Assembly: GCF_001507335.1 (NCBI RefSeq)
Contig: NZ_LMAH01000005.1
Coordinates: forward strand, 1-64,000
DNA from: Chryseobacterium sp. JAH
GTDB taxonomy: Bacteria > Bacteroidota > Bacteroidia > Flavobacteriales > Weeksellaceae
Reading direction: 5' to 3'
DNA: 64,000 bases
The notes beneath the pieces are model-generated. The model was not told where the DNA came from. It saw nothing but the letters and a program-made list of their open reading frames with translations, and did no database searches. A program made the position numbers and the translations under genes. Shown here piece after piece: positions 50,972 through 60,276 of this stretch (position 1 is its first letter; each line of letters starts with the position of its first letter).

Positions 50972-53182
50972 ATGAATTTTGTTGAATGTCATGACGAGCC
51001 CATACATATTCCGGGTTACATACAAAGTTTTGGTTATCTGATTGGCATCAATTCAGAATCTCATACTATTTCTTTTTTCAGTGAAAATATTACAGATATT
51101 TTTACTGTTGAAAATTCTGAAGTTTTTTTTGGAAAGAAAATGACAGATTTCCCAGATCTTTTTAAAAGTGTCATGGCTTCTGATATTTTTGAATCCCTGG
51201 AAAATCTGACTCGAAGAGATAACGAAACTTACTTCGACAAAATTTTTATTGGTGAACAACAGTATCATTTTTCGGTTTTCCGTAGTCAGAATCATATTTT
51301 TCTTGAATTTGAAGCACTTTTAGAAAATCCTAACAAAAGAATTACCAACAAATACGATAATTTCTACATCATTGATAATGCTCAGGAAATTTGGGATCAA
51401 CTCTTAAGTACGCTTTTCAATATCATCAACTATGACCGTATCATGGTGTATAAATTCATGGAAGACGGTTCAGGAAAGGTGATTGCCGAAAAAGCAAACA
51501 GCAACTTAGAAAGTTATTTAGGGCTTTATTATCCTGAATCTGATATTCCGAGACAGGCACGTGAACTCTATAAAAAGAAAAGAAAACGAATATTCAGTGA
51601 TGTTTACGCAGAACCGGTAAAGGTAATGAGCAAAACAATCGATACGATTGATCTTACGTTTTCATCATTACGTGCGATGTCTCCTATTCATGGGCAGTAT
51701 GTCAAAAACTCAGGAGCGTCTTCAAGTTTTAGTGTATCGATTATTATTGATGACAAACTTTGGGGGCTCGTAACCTGTCAGAATTCAGAAGCAAAGCATA
51801 TCGATCTCGAAGATCGCGTACAGGCGGGAATTTTCACCGTTTTGGCCTCTAATGCCTACTCATCTTTTAAGTCAAAGAGAGAATTAGAATACCGTATGGA
51901 CTTAAGCTTAAAAGCCTCAAAGCTAAAGTCTGAATTTTTAAAGTACAATACCTTATTTGATTCACTTGTAGAAAGTAAATCTGAGATCAAAAATCTACCT
52001 GAAGCTGATGGTTTGGCAATTGTTTCAGAAAATTATGTGGTGACTGAGGGTGTCACGCCGGATCGTAATATTATCCATAAAATTGTAGACTGGGCGTATA
52101 AAAACACCGATGAGACCGTATATATAAACCGCAGTTTTCTTAGAGATTTTGGAGGTGAGTTGGGGCTTGATGAAACCGCAGGCGGAATCGTTATTTATTT
52201 TGTTGAAAAAAATAAAAACGAATTACTCATTTGGTTCCGAAAAGAATTTGATGATCACATCAATTGGGCAGGAAATCCTGAAAAGAAAATCGGAGTATTT
52301 TCTCAAAACGGAGAAGAGCGTAATATTATTTCGCCAAGAACGTCTTTTGAAATCTTTAAAGAAGAAATCAAAGGACAATCAAGAAGATGGAGCAGCAGAA
52401 ACGAAATCGCTATCCAGGCAATTCGCGATGTGATTTTAGAAGCTTCTCACAGACAATACGTCACCATCAAAAGACTCAATGAACAGCTTAAAAAAGTTAA
52501 TGAAGAATTAGACAGTTTTTCATACACCATTTCGCATGATTTGGGAACTCCGCTGACGGTGATGAAACTGAACGCTCAGATGCTGCTGAAAAGTCTTTCT
52601 GATCTTTCTGATAAAAACAAGCATAAAATAAGTTCTATCATCGACGAAATCGACAATATGGCGGAAATGATGCACGATGTTCTGCAGTTGAGTAGAGCTA
52701 AGCACAGCGAAATAGAACTCGAAAATATAGAAACTCAACATACAATAGAGAAGATTACTGAAAATGCAAAGTTGACATTTGACAGTCCTGGAAGTGTGGT
52801 GGTCATTAAAGATTGTCCGAGCGTTCTGGCCGACAAAACTTTATTACATCAAGTGTTTTTAAACATCATCAACAATGCGATCAAGTATTCATCAAAACAA
52901 GATTTTCCTGAGGTTCTCATAGAAGGTATGGAAGATGGAGAAAATATTGTCTACAGGATAACAGATAACGGTATAGGAATTCCTGAATCTGAAAAACATA
53001 GAATGTTTAAGATCTTTAACAGGATGGATAATGCCAGAAAATTTAAAGGAAATGGAATAGGTTTATCAATTGTTCACCGAATTATGAACAGGATTGGCGG
53101 AAATGTCGATTATGAAAGCAGCAATAATGGAACTTGTTTTATTTTAACGTTTCAAAACCCTAAATTTGTGAAACAACTTTAA
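50972..53182 (+). CDS. bphP: Bacteriophytochrome histidine kinase
   Basis: I choose the ATG at 50972 (MNFVECHDEPIHIPGYIQSF); a GTG nine bases upstream is also in frame. The Cys in VECHDEPIHIPG is the biliverdin attachment residue of bacteriophytochromes. Domains are PAS (about 1-110), GAF (about 130-300; GLYYPESDIPRQARELY with DIP, and SPIHGQYVKNSGASSSFSVS), PHY (about 310-480), HisKA (SYTISHDLGTPLTVMKL) and HATPase (NIINNAIKYS, DNGIGIPE, GNGIGLSIVHRI). It senses red/far-red light. The heme oxygenase gene making its chromophore starts 10 nt downstream. Confidence 0.95.
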   Translation: MNFVECHDEPIHIPGYIQSFGYLIGINSESHTISFFSENITDIFTVENSEVFFGKKMTDFPDLFKSVMASDIFESLENLTRRDNETYFDKIFIGEQQYHFSVFRSQNHIFLEFEALLENPNKRITNKYDNFYIIDNAQEIWDQLLSTLFNIINYDRIMVYKFMEDGSGKVIAEKANSNLESYLGLYYPESDIPRQARELYKKKRKRIFSDVYAEPVKVMSKTIDTIDLTFSSLRAMSPIHGQYVKNSGASSSFSVSIIIDDKLWGLVTCQNSEAKHIDLEDRVQAGIFTVLASNAYSSFKSKRELEYRMDLSLKASKLKSEFLKYNTLFDSLVESKSEIKNLPEADGLAIVSENYVVTEGVTPDRNIIHKIVDWAYKNTDETVYINRSFLRDFGGELGLDETAGGIVIYFVEKNKNELLIWFRKEFDDHINWAGNPEKKIGVFSQNGEERNIISPRTSFEIFKEEIKGQSRRWSSRNEIAIQAIRDVILEASHRQYVTIKRLNEQLKKVNEELDSFSYTISHDLGTPLTVMKLNAQMLLKSLSDLSDKNKHKISSIIDEIDNMAEMMHDVLQLSRAKHSEIELENIETQHTIEKITENAKLTFDSPGSVVVIKDCPSVLADKTLLHQVFLNIINNAIKYSSKQDFPEVLIEGMEDGENIVYRITDNGIGIPESEKHRMFKIFNRMDNARKFKGNGIGLSIVHRIMNRIGGNVDYESSNNGTCFILTFQNPKFVKQL

Positions 53183-53192
53183 ATTAAAAAAA

Positions 53193-53744
53193 ATGGTATC
53201 TGAATTTCTAAAACAAAACACAGCAGAGTTTCATGATGAAGCCGAAAAACTATTTAATTCAGATAAAATTTTCAGCAAAACTTTCACTGTAGAAGATTAT
53301 AAAAAAATCATCAATACGAATTATTTGATGTTGCTTCACAGTGAAAACAAAATATTCAGCAGTCTTTCTGATAGATTTGCGGAAAAACTTCACTTAGACC
53401 AAAGAGTAAAGCTTCCTTTAATTGAAAAAGATCTTGCAAGTTTAGCGATAGAAAATCAAACGGCAAGTCATCACCTTGAATTTGCTAATGAAAATGAAGC
53501 TTTGGGAGCGATGTACGTGATTGAAGGTTCTACTTTGGGTGGAAATGTTATTGCGAAGCAGCTTTCGAAGACTGAGGGTTTTGATGATGTAACGTTTAAT
53601 TTCTTTGGATGTTATAAAGAAAATACGGGATCGATGTGGAAGAACTTTAAAGAAGTTTTGGATTCTGAGGTAAGCAGAGAAAACTATAACGAAGTATTGT
53701 CAGGAGCCAAAAAGTTATATGCATTTTTACTAAACGTTAATTAA
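53193..53744 (+). CDS. bphO: Biliverdin-producing heme oxygenase
   Basis: A 183-residue all-helical protein: FLKQNTAEFHDEAEKLFNSD carries the proximal His, and AMYVIEGSTLGGNVIAKQL matches the distal-helix GSTLGG motif of bacterial heme oxygenases. It cleaves heme to biliverdin, iron and CO. It directly follows the bacteriophytochrome and likely supplies its chromophore. Confidence 0.93.
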   Translation: MVSEFLKQNTAEFHDEAEKLFNSDKIFSKTFTVEDYKKIINTNYLMLLHSENKIFSSLSDRFAEKLHLDQRVKLPLIEKDLASLAIENQTASHHLEFANENEALGAMYVIEGSTLGGNVIAKQLSKTEGFDDVTFNFFGCYKENTGSMWKNFKEVLDSEVSRENYNEVLSGAKKLYAFLLNVN

Positions 53745-53762
53745 TTTACTTAAATAATAATT

Positions 53763-53800
53763 AAAATTCCCGAAAGATTGCTCAATTTTTCGGGAATTTG
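53763..53800 (+). terminator. Terminator of the phytochrome operon
   Basis: AAATTCCCGAAA and TTTCGGGAATTT form a long stem around GATTGCTCAATT. Confidence 0.75.
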
Positions 53801-53905
53801 TACATTTGGGAAGCAAAAATTTAACGAACAAAATAATAATAAAAAAGCAAGATTATGAAACTGTAAAGTTCCATAATACCATTAAAAACAATAAATAAAA
53901 ATATT

Positions 53906-54832
53906 ATGAAAGTAACCGTAGTAGGTGCAGGTGCTGTAGGAGCAAGTTGTGCAGAATACATCGCAATGAAAGACTTCTGTTCAGAGGTAGTTTTAGTAGA
54001 TATCAAAGAAGGTTTTGCTGAAGGAAAAGCAATGGACTTGATGCAGACTGCATCTCTGAACGGATTTGATACAAAAATTACAGGTACAACAGGAGATTAC
54101 ACCAAAACAGCTGGTTCTCATGTAGCAGTTATCACCTCTGGTATCCCAAGAAAACCGGGAATGACAAGAGAAGAATTAATAGGTATCAACGCGGGAATCG
54201 TAAAAGAAGTTACTGAAAATTTAGTAAAAAATTCTCCTGAAGTAATCATCATCGTGGTTTCTAACCCAATGGATACAATGGCTTATTTGGTTCACAAAAC
54301 TTCAGGTCTTCCTAAGCACAAGATCATCGGTATGGGTGGTGCTTTAGATTCTGCAAGATTCAAATACAGATTGGCTGAAGCTTTAGAAGCTCCAATCTCT
54401 GACGTAGACGGAATGGTAATCGCTGCTCACAGTGATACAGGAATGCTTCCTCTATTGAGCAAAGCAACAAGAAACGGAGTTCCGGTAACTGAGTTTTTAG
54501 ACGATGCTAAACAAAAATATGTAATCGAAGAAACTAAAGTAGGTGGAGCAACATTAACTAAATTGTTAGGTACTTCAGCTTGGTATGCACCGGGTGCAGC
54601 AGTTTCTGTAATGGTTCAGGCAATTGCTTGTGATCAGAAAAAAATGATCCCTTGTTCATTAATGCTTGACGGAGAATATGGCGAAAGCGATATCTGTCTT
54701 GGTGTTCCTGCAATTATCGGGAAAAACGGTGTTGAAAGCATCGTGAACATTTCTTTAACTGAAGAAGAGAAAGCTAAATTTGCTGAAGCTGCACAAGCAG
54801 TAAGAGAAGTAAATGGTGATTTGAAGTTTTAA
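53906..54832 (+). CDS. mdh: Malate dehydrogenase
   Basis: The 308-residue NAD-dependent enzyme has the Rossmann motif MKVTVVGAGAVGASCAEYIA, VVSNPMDTMAYLVHKTSGLP with the NAD-contacting NP, IGMGGALDSARFKYRLAEAL containing the substrate-binding Arg, and the catalytic His in VIAAHSDTGMLPL. It resembles the LDH-like malate dehydrogenases of Bacteroidota and oxidises malate to oxaloacetate in the TCA cycle. Codon use looks that of a highly expressed gene. Confidence 0.95.
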   Translation: MKVTVVGAGAVGASCAEYIAMKDFCSEVVLVDIKEGFAEGKAMDLMQTASLNGFDTKITGTTGDYTKTAGSHVAVITSGIPRKPGMTREELIGINAGIVKEVTENLVKNSPEVIIIVVSNPMDTMAYLVHKTSGLPKHKIIGMGGALDSARFKYRLAEALEAPISDVDGMVIAAHSDTGMLPLLSKATRNGVPVTEFLDDAKQKYVIEETKVGGATLTKLLGTSAWYAPGAAVSVMVQAIACDQKKMIPCSLMLDGEYGESDICLGVPAIIGKNGVESIVNISLTEEEKAKFAEAAQAVREVNGDLKF

Positions 54833-54850
54833 TTTATTAAACTTTATATA

Positions 54851-54882
54851 AAAACAGCGCACCTTTTGGTGCGCTGTTTTTG
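54851..54882 (+). terminator. Terminator of mdh
   Basis: AAAACAGCGCACC and GGTGCGCTGTTTTT form a 13-bp stem with TTTT loop and T tail. Confidence 0.85.
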
Positions 54883-54970
54883 TTTATTACCGTCTTAATA
54901 GGTGCGTTTGTAATTTTTTTTGTATTTGGTGATTAGAACAAGAACAAGGTTCTACAGTCTTTTATCAAAA

Positions 54971-55106
54971 TGGTCGGGCTTTAACCCGACCACAATTAAA
55001 GATTTCAAATTTGGCTTTAGCCAAAACTTATTTTAAGATCGATGAAAATCATGATGATTAAGAAAGCCATAAAAGTTCTCGATACGCTCCGCTACTCGAA
55101 CTGACG
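54971..55106. repeat. Cluster of three short palindromic repeats
   Basis: TGGTCGGGCTTTAACCCGACCA (54971-54992), TTGGCTTTAGCCAAA (near 55010-55024) and CTCGATACGCTCCGCTACTCG (55078-55098) follow each other between mdh and the RidA gene. All look like dispersed intergenic repeats of this group. No gene is present. Confidence 0.6.
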
Positions 55107-55135
55107 ATGTGGTAGAGTTTTTCCGTAAAAAAAAA

Positions 55136-55525
55136 CTACTTCACAACTGTCGCCTCCATTTCCACTTTCAGCGTTTCAAACAAAGTTTTAACTTCGATTA
55201 CGGTACTTGCCTGCTGAATTCCATGCTTTGTGATCCAACTTTGCCAGATATCAAAATTTTCAAAAAATGCCGGGTGATCTGTTGTATAAACATTTAACCG
55301 AACAATGTTTTTCAATTCAAATTCAGCCTGTAGAATTACTTTTTCCAGATTTTCAAATGTCTTACTGATCTGCGTTCTCATATCGTCATCGCTGGTAATT
55401 CCGTTGTCATCGATGGCGGTTTGCCCGGAAACATACAATGTGCTCTGAACATTTTTAACTTCTACGGCCTGTGCATAGTTTCTGTCGTCCTGCCAAGTCC
55501 ACGGGTTGATGATTCTTTTTTCCAT
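55136..55525 (-). CDS. RidA/YjgF-family protein
   Basis: The 129-residue protein has the RidA fold pattern: YAQAVEVKNVQSTLYVSGQT, then DMRTQISKTFENLEKVILQA, and FELKNIVRLNVYTTDHPAFF. Classic RidA hydrolyses reactive enamine/imine intermediates; here the usual RxxxxV Arg region reads NIVRLNVYT. It is alone and divergent from nothing obvious; a Crp-type gene lies upstream on the same strand. Confidence 0.88.
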   Translation of the reverse strand: MEKRIINPWTWQDDRNYAQAVEVKNVQSTLYVSGQTAIDDNGITSDDDMRTQISKTFENLEKVILQAEFELKNIVRLNVYTTDHPAFFENFDIWQSWITKHGIQQASTVIEVKTLFETLKVEMEATVVK

Positions 55526-55600
55526 GTTGAAATATTTTAATTAAATTATGGAACAAAGTTCGGCAGAACTGAAAATTTTATACTGTGACCTGCGTCACAA

Positions 55601-56170
55601 TTATTTTGATTCCAGAAAAAAGCGGCTCAGAGTTTCGCGCGAAAGACCAAGGTAAGCGGCCAAAGTGATTTTAGGTATTCTCTGCAGAAGGGAAGGGTAG
55701 TATTTCAGAAACTGTTCGTACCGTTCTTTTGCACTCATCGTCATCAGTGAAAGAATTCTTCTTTGATTTGAAATGTGTCCCCCAATGGCTTTTTTCAGAA
55801 AAAAATCGGTCATTTTGGGAACTTCAGTCAGGAGTTGCTGATAATTATTAAAAGAAAGTTTTAAAACAACAGTATCTTCCAGACATTGCAGGGACTGAGT
55901 TGCTTTGGTTTGGGTATAGAATGCTGCATAATCGCTTTCCCACCAATCTTCCATGGAAAACGAAATGATGTGTTCTTTAGCTTCAGCATCGGTATAAAAA
56001 AGTTTTAGAAGACCTGAAACAATGAAATAGACATGGTCAACCTGATCATTTTCGTTAATAATCATTTCACGTTTTTTAAAATGTTGCTCTGTGAAAAATG
56101 ATTCAACAACCGAAAACTCTTCGTCGGTTAAAGAGATTGTTTTGTTGATATGGTTTTTGAGGACATTCAT
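55601..56170 (-). CDS. Crp/Fnr-family transcriptional regulator
   Basis: This 189-residue regulator has an N-terminal cyclic-nucleotide-binding-like domain (FKKREMIINENDQVDHVYFI, VSGLLKLFYTDAEAKEHIIS) and a C-terminal helix-turn-helix ending ITLAAYLGLSRETLSRFFLE. It has no Fe-S cysteine cluster. It may control the RidA gene 75 nt downstream on the same strand. Confidence 0.9.
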   Translation of the reverse strand: MNVLKNHINKTISLTDEEFSVVESFFTEQHFKKREMIINENDQVDHVYFIVSGLLKLFYTDAEAKEHIISFSMEDWWESDYAAFYTQTKATQSLQCLEDTVVLKLSFNNYQQLLTEVPKMTDFFLKKAIGGHISNQRRILSLMTMSAKERYEQFLKYYPSLLQRIPKITLAAYLGLSRETLSRFFLESK

Positions 56171-56200
56171 TTAGTTTGATTTAATAATCAGTTCCGCCGA

Positions 56201-56395
56201 TTATTTGTAGAGTTCGAGATTAAGAAAATTGTTATTTTTTTCTAACTTCTTCTTTGCCAATATTCTTTCATTTTTTCGGTATTCATTCAAATCCAATTCT
56301 TTGCCGTCAACATCATAAATATTAAATCCGGTAATATCAGGATTCATCAGAGCAAACTGTTCATCATAAAAACTTGAAGGAATTATACGGGGTTA
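56201..56395 (-). pseudogene. C-terminal fragment of an unidentified gene
   Basis: The minus strand reads IIPSSFYDEQFALMNPDITG, FNIYDVDGKELDLNEYRKNE, RILAKKKLEKNNNFLNLELY then K and a stop, without a start or recognisable domain upstream. It looks like the end of a truncated gene. A shorter frame from an internal Met is possible. Confidence 0.45.
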
Positions 56396-56408
56396 ATGAA
56401 GATAAATT

Positions 56409-57254
56409 TTAATTGGTAAATTTTATTTGGTTATTGATATTATTAAAAGTCCAAGTTTTTGTTGAAAAATTACCGAGGTTCCCATTAAAATCGTAAGATC
56501 GAGATTCGTAGGATTTGTAGTTGTTTACAGATAATGATCTGTTGAATATTTCATCAAAAAGCATTAATTTCTTTGTAGGATTCGGAGAGTTATCATAATC
56601 TTTAAAAGTTTGTAAAGTTCGGTATTTACTAGAATTATCTACCTGCCAAGTTTGGGTGTTTTGATTGTAGAGAAAAGGTCTGCTCACAATACTGTCTACA
56701 TTTCCTGCTGAATTATAATAGTACTTCGTATCTGATACAGGAAATATTCTTTTGTGAAGAGAATTCACAATTCTGTCATTGTTGTAAAAATAATCTATCG
56801 TATCATTGGTGTAGGTATCAATTTTTATCTTTCTTGTAATTTTACCATTTTCTGTTTTAAAAATAGTTCTTAAAACATCAACATTATAGGGTGAGGGCAT
56901 TTTCACTCTAAGCAATATTTCATTATTTCCGTATGTAATTTCTTCAGTGTAATCCGTAGTTAAAATGTAATTGAAGCCTGTTGATCCTGATAATGGAAGC
57001 AGTCCTCCTATACGCTTTTTTGGTCGGTTTTGATTATCATATTCAATTTGAACAACACCGTTATTGTTGCCTGCCATCACTCCGCTAGGATAGTGCATAT
57101 ACATGAAATGATAGGCTTCAAATTTTACAAAATTCTGTTGCGGATTTTCTTGTGCAACTTCTTCAATAGAGTCATCTGTATGACAGCTGTTTCCAAATAA
57201 TGACAAAATAATTAAAAGTAAAATATGTCTGCATCTATTAGTTTTCAAGGTCAA
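56409..57254 (-). CDS. Hypothetical lipoprotein
   Basis: The 281-residue protein has a lipoprotein signal (ILLLIILSLFGNSC-HTDD). Beta-rich sequence with tyrosine-rich strands follows (EEITYGNNEILLRVKMPSPY, KYYYNSAGNVDSIVSRPFLY, DFNGNLGNFSTKTWTFNNIN), somewhat like YD-repeat or propeller-type surface lipoproteins of Bacteroidota. No catalytic motif. Single gene. Confidence 0.75.
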   Translation of the reverse strand: MTLKTNRCRHILLLIILSLFGNSCHTDDSIEEVAQENPQQNFVKFEAYHFMYMHYPSGVMAGNNNGVVQIEYDNQNRPKKRIGGLLPLSGSTGFNYILTTDYTEEITYGNNEILLRVKMPSPYNVDVLRTIFKTENGKITRKIKIDTYTNDTIDYFYNNDRIVNSLHKRIFPVSDTKYYYNSAGNVDSIVSRPFLYNQNTQTWQVDNSSKYRTLQTFKDYDNSPNPTKKLMLFDEIFNRSLSVNNYKSYESRSYDFNGNLGNFSTKTWTFNNINNQIKFTN

Positions 57255-57380
57255 TTTTGCTGTAAAAATACATTAAATTTAAAACTAATGAAAGTGATTT
57301 TTTTCAGCTCGAGATTTATGAATTACTTCTGATCGATCACTGTAAGAATTGTAATAACAGAATATATAATTATTTTTAAA

Positions 57381-58289
57381 TCAAAAACAATCTGACACCA
57401 ATTCCGCATTCACCATCGCTCCGGCAGCATTTCCTGTATATACCGCATTGGCAACCGAGCGCATCGCACTAGAATTGTCACCGCACGCAAATAATCCTAC
57501 AACATTGGTCTTTTGAAATTGGTCGATTTTTATGTGACCCATTTCCGTCATTTCACAACCCAAAGATTTGGCAATGTCAGAATGTTGAGTGAAAGGAAAC
57601 CCACCGTAAACCGCTTCAAAATCGATTTCTTTACCATCATCAAAGACCAGACTTTTTACATAGCCGTTTTCGTTTTTCAGTTCTGAAATTTCCGTTTCAA
57701 TGATTTCGATTTGGTTGTTTTTAAGTTTTTCCAATTGTTCAGAAGTGAAATTGGCTTTTCCTCTCGTAAAAATCGTAACATCTTCAGTTAAATTTTTAAC
57801 TAAAGAAGAAATATGAACGGCTTTGTCTCCATTGGCAATGATTCCCGTTTTTTTACCTTTGTATTCATAACCATGGCAATACGGACAATGGATTAATGAA
57901 ATTCCCCATGATTCTTTGAAACCTTTAATGTTTGGAACTTCGTCACGAATTCCGGTCGCGACAATCAGTTTTTTTGAATCTAATTTTTCACCGTTTTCGT
58001 TTGTAATTTCAAATCCAAAATCTGTTTTTTGAGCTGAAACAGCTTTTCCATCATAAAACTTAATCGTGTCATATTTCTCAACCTGAGTTTTCGCTAATGC
58101 TGAAATTTCTTTCGGTGTTTTGCCATCCTGAGTCAGGAAATTTTGAGAATGTGGCGTTTGTTCGTTACAGGGTTTTCCGTTGTCAATCACCAAAACATTG
58201 CGTAGTGAACGTCCTAAAGTCATTGCTGCGGAAAGTCCGGCGTAGCTCCCGCCAATAATAATAACGTCAAATAAATCAGGCTGTTTCAT
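57381..58289 (-). CDS. Thioredoxin-reductase-like FAD/NAD(P) oxidoreductase
   Basis: The 302-residue flavoprotein begins DVIIIGGSYAGLSAAMTLGR, an FAD-binding dinucleotide fold. CPYCHGYEY (near residue 130) supplies a CxxC pair, TGIIANGDKAVH lies in the NAD(P) domain, and GLFACGDNSSAMRSVANAVY is the C-terminal FAD motif. It resembles the TrxB-like family acting on small disulfides or bacillithiol-type partners. It is divergent from the Fur-like gene. Confidence 0.92.
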   Translation of the reverse strand: MKQPDLFDVIIIGGSYAGLSAAMTLGRSLRNVLVIDNGKPCNEQTPHSQNFLTQDGKTPKEISALAKTQVEKYDTIKFYDGKAVSAQKTDFGFEITNENGEKLDSKKLIVATGIRDEVPNIKGFKESWGISLIHCPYCHGYEYKGKKTGIIANGDKAVHISSLVKNLTEDVTIFTRGKANFTSEQLEKLKNNQIEIIETEISELKNENGYVKSLVFDDGKEIDFEAVYGGFPFTQHSDIAKSLGCEMTEMGHIKIDQFQKTNVVGLFACGDNSSAMRSVANAVYTGNAAGAMVNAELVSDCF

Positions 58290-58371
58290 ATTTTATAGTT
58301 GTAATTATTGTTTAAATTCTTGCCAAAGTTAGAATAATTTTTTATTATTGCAACTTAATCGCATTAATAAA

Positions 58372-58746
58372 ATGAAAAGAAGAAGTACCCCGACCAAAGA
58401 AGCCGTTCTTACATTGCTCACCACTACCCGGAAGGCGATGAGTCAGGATGCTATTGAAAAAAATGTTGATGTGAATATGGATCGTGCTACGATTTACCGT
58501 GTGCTGAACCGTTTTTGCGAAGATGGAATTCTTCACCGTATCGTAGCAGAAGACGGAAAACAATATTTTGCAGTCTGCATCAAGTGTGAAGAAAAGAAAC
58601 TGGCAGACCATCATTTTCACTTTCGGTGTACGAATTGTCAGACCATAGAATGTCTGCCGGTTCCGGTGCAGTTTTCTTTACCACAAGGTTATCAGGTGGA
58701 AAGCGTGAACTGTATTTTGACAGGAGTTTGTAAAGATTGTACTTAG
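58372..58746 (+). CDS. Fur-family regulator (Zur-like)
   Basis: I choose the ATG at 58372 (124 residues); a TTG at 58348 would add eight unlikely residues. The winged helix is TKEAVLTLLTTTRKAMSQDA, DMDRATIYRVLNRFCEDGIL-like (NMDRATIYRVLNRFCEDGIL). The metal-binding part has HHFHFRCTNCQTIECL and the ending CKDCT, giving the two CxxC pairs of a structural zinc site. Zn or Fe control cannot be told apart. The A/T-rich near-palindrome just upstream (58340-58370) may be its operator. Confidence 0.88.
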   Translation: MKRRSTPTKEAVLTLLTTTRKAMSQDAIEKNVDVNMDRATIYRVLNRFCEDGILHRIVAEDGKQYFAVCIKCEEKKLADHHFHFRCTNCQTIECLPVPVQFSLPQGYQVESVNCILTGVCKDCT

Positions 58747-58750
58747 GACT

Positions 58751-59542
58751 TTATACAGTTTTCAAAACGCCACCATCTGCTCTCAGACTTGCTCCGTTTG
58801 TCGCAAGAGACAATGGACTAGAAAGATAAGTTGCCAGATTGGCAATTTCTTTTGGGTCGATGAATCTCTGTAACAAAGAATCTGGATTGGTTTGCTGAAC
58901 AATAACCGCTTTCATCTGGTCAACTGTAACGTTTTGAACTTGTGCGAAATGTTCAACAGTTCTCGCCACACCATCTGAATAAGTTGGTCCGCCAAGAATG
59001 GTATTGACTGTCACTTCCGTGCCTTTGGTTAATTTTGATAAACCATTGCTGATAGCCATCAGCGAAGCTTTTGTCATTCCATAATGAATCATATTTCCGG
59101 GGATATTTACACCCGATTCACTGCTAATGAACAGGATTCGTCCCCAGTTCTTCTCGAGCATTTTTGGCATTATTTTTCTGGATAATTTGACGGCGCTCAT
59201 CGTATTCACTTCAAATATATGATACCAATCTTCATCAGAAATAATGTCGAAATCTTTCAGTTCAAAAATTCCGACGTTATTGATTAAAATATCAATGTCA
59301 TTCAGTTGTTCGAGTAGATGAGTCACTTCCTCTTTATTTGAGAAATCGGCAGCGATACCTGAAACTTTTGCGTTAGGAAATTGTTCTGTTAATTGTAAAA
59401 CAGCTTTTTCAGTTTTTTCTTTTTGTCTTCCGTTAATGATGACTTCTGCGCCTTCCTGTAATAACTGTTGTGCAATTGCATATCCAATTCCCTGTGTTGA
59501 ACCGCTGATGAATGCTTTTTTTGATGTCAATTCTAAATTCAT
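58751..59542 (-). CDS. Short-chain dehydrogenase/reductase
   Basis: The 263-residue SDR enzyme has the cofactor motif GSTQGIGYAIAQQL (TGxxxGxG type), NNVG in IDILINNVGIFEL, Ser in LFISSESGV and the catalytic YxxxK in HYGMTKASLM. It ends VNTILGGPTYSD..LRADGGVLKTV as usual. The TetR gene 52 nt upstream on the same strand likely regulates it. Confidence 0.93.
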   Translation of the reverse strand: MNLELTSKKAFISGSTQGIGYAIAQQLLQEGAEVIINGRQKEKTEKAVLQLTEQFPNAKVSGIAADFSNKEEVTHLLEQLNDIDILINNVGIFELKDFDIISDEDWYHIFEVNTMSAVKLSRKIMPKMLEKNWGRILFISSESGVNIPGNMIHYGMTKASLMAISNGLSKLTKGTEVTVNTILGGPTYSDGVARTVEHFAQVQNVTVDQMKAVIVQQTNPDSLLQRFIDPKEIANLATYLSSPLSLATNGASLRADGGVLKTV

Positions 59543-59593
59543 TGTATGTAAATTTTATTTTTGTAATGATTAATCCAAAAATGGATAAAAAAA

Positions 59594-60175
59594 TTAGCTG
59601 AGGACAGCCAATTGCATTTCTATTTGTTGAGACAGTATTTTTTGGTCTGGGTACATTCGTCTCAAAGTGTTCAGACCGCACCAGAAAGTGATCAGGTATT
59701 TCCCTAGAATCGCTGCCTCGGTTGTATTTTTTAATTCTCCTTTTTCCTGAGCTTTTCGGATAGCTTTAGTGTACATTTCTTCCACTTCTTTTAGAATTTG
59801 TACTGCTTCTTTTTCCAAATCTTCGTCGATGTAGGTCATTTCAACAACTGTATTGGCGATGATGCAGCCGCGCAAATGGGAAGCTTCGGTTTCATCGGCA
59901 ACAGCCCGGAAGAAATTTTTAATTAATTTTATCGGCGTTTCACTGTTATCCAGTTCGGTTTTGAAATCAGTAAAAGCTTTTCTTCTTTGGTTGATTGCTT
60001 CTTTGAACACCTGCTTTTTTCCGCCTTTAAAAGTATTGTAAAAGCTTCCGCTTCCTGCACCGGTAATGGTCAATAAATCATTTAAGGACGTTGCAGTGTA
60101 ACCTTTTTTCCAAAAAATATCTTGCGCTTTTTCTATCAGTGCTGCGTTATCGTGAATATTGGGTCTTCCTCTCAT
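59594..60175 (-). CDS. TetR-family regulator
   Basis: I start at 60175 (MRGRPNIHDNAALIEKAQDI, 193 residues), since the longer frame to 60229 adds hydrophobic residues unlike the family. The helix-turn-helix spans about residues 10-56: FWKKGYTATSLNDLLTITGA, GSGSFYNTFKGGKKQVFKEA. The ligand domain is helical with a C-terminal TetR_C-like part. It probably controls the adjacent SDR gene. Confidence 0.88.
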   Translation of the reverse strand: MRGRPNIHDNAALIEKAQDIFWKKGYTATSLNDLLTITGAGSGSFYNTFKGGKKQVFKEAINQRRKAFTDFKTELDNSETPIKLIKNFFRAVADETEASHLRGCIIANTVVEMTYIDEDLEKEAVQILKEVEEMYTKAIRKAQEKGELKNTTEAAILGKYLITFWCGLNTLRRMYPDQKILSQQIEMQLAVLS

Positions 60176-60276
60176 TTTATTTTGTAATGATCGATACAAA
60201 ATTAGTGAAAATATTTTAATAACATACATTTTTATATTAAAACAGAATAAAATTTGTTTTAATGCTTGGAATAATT

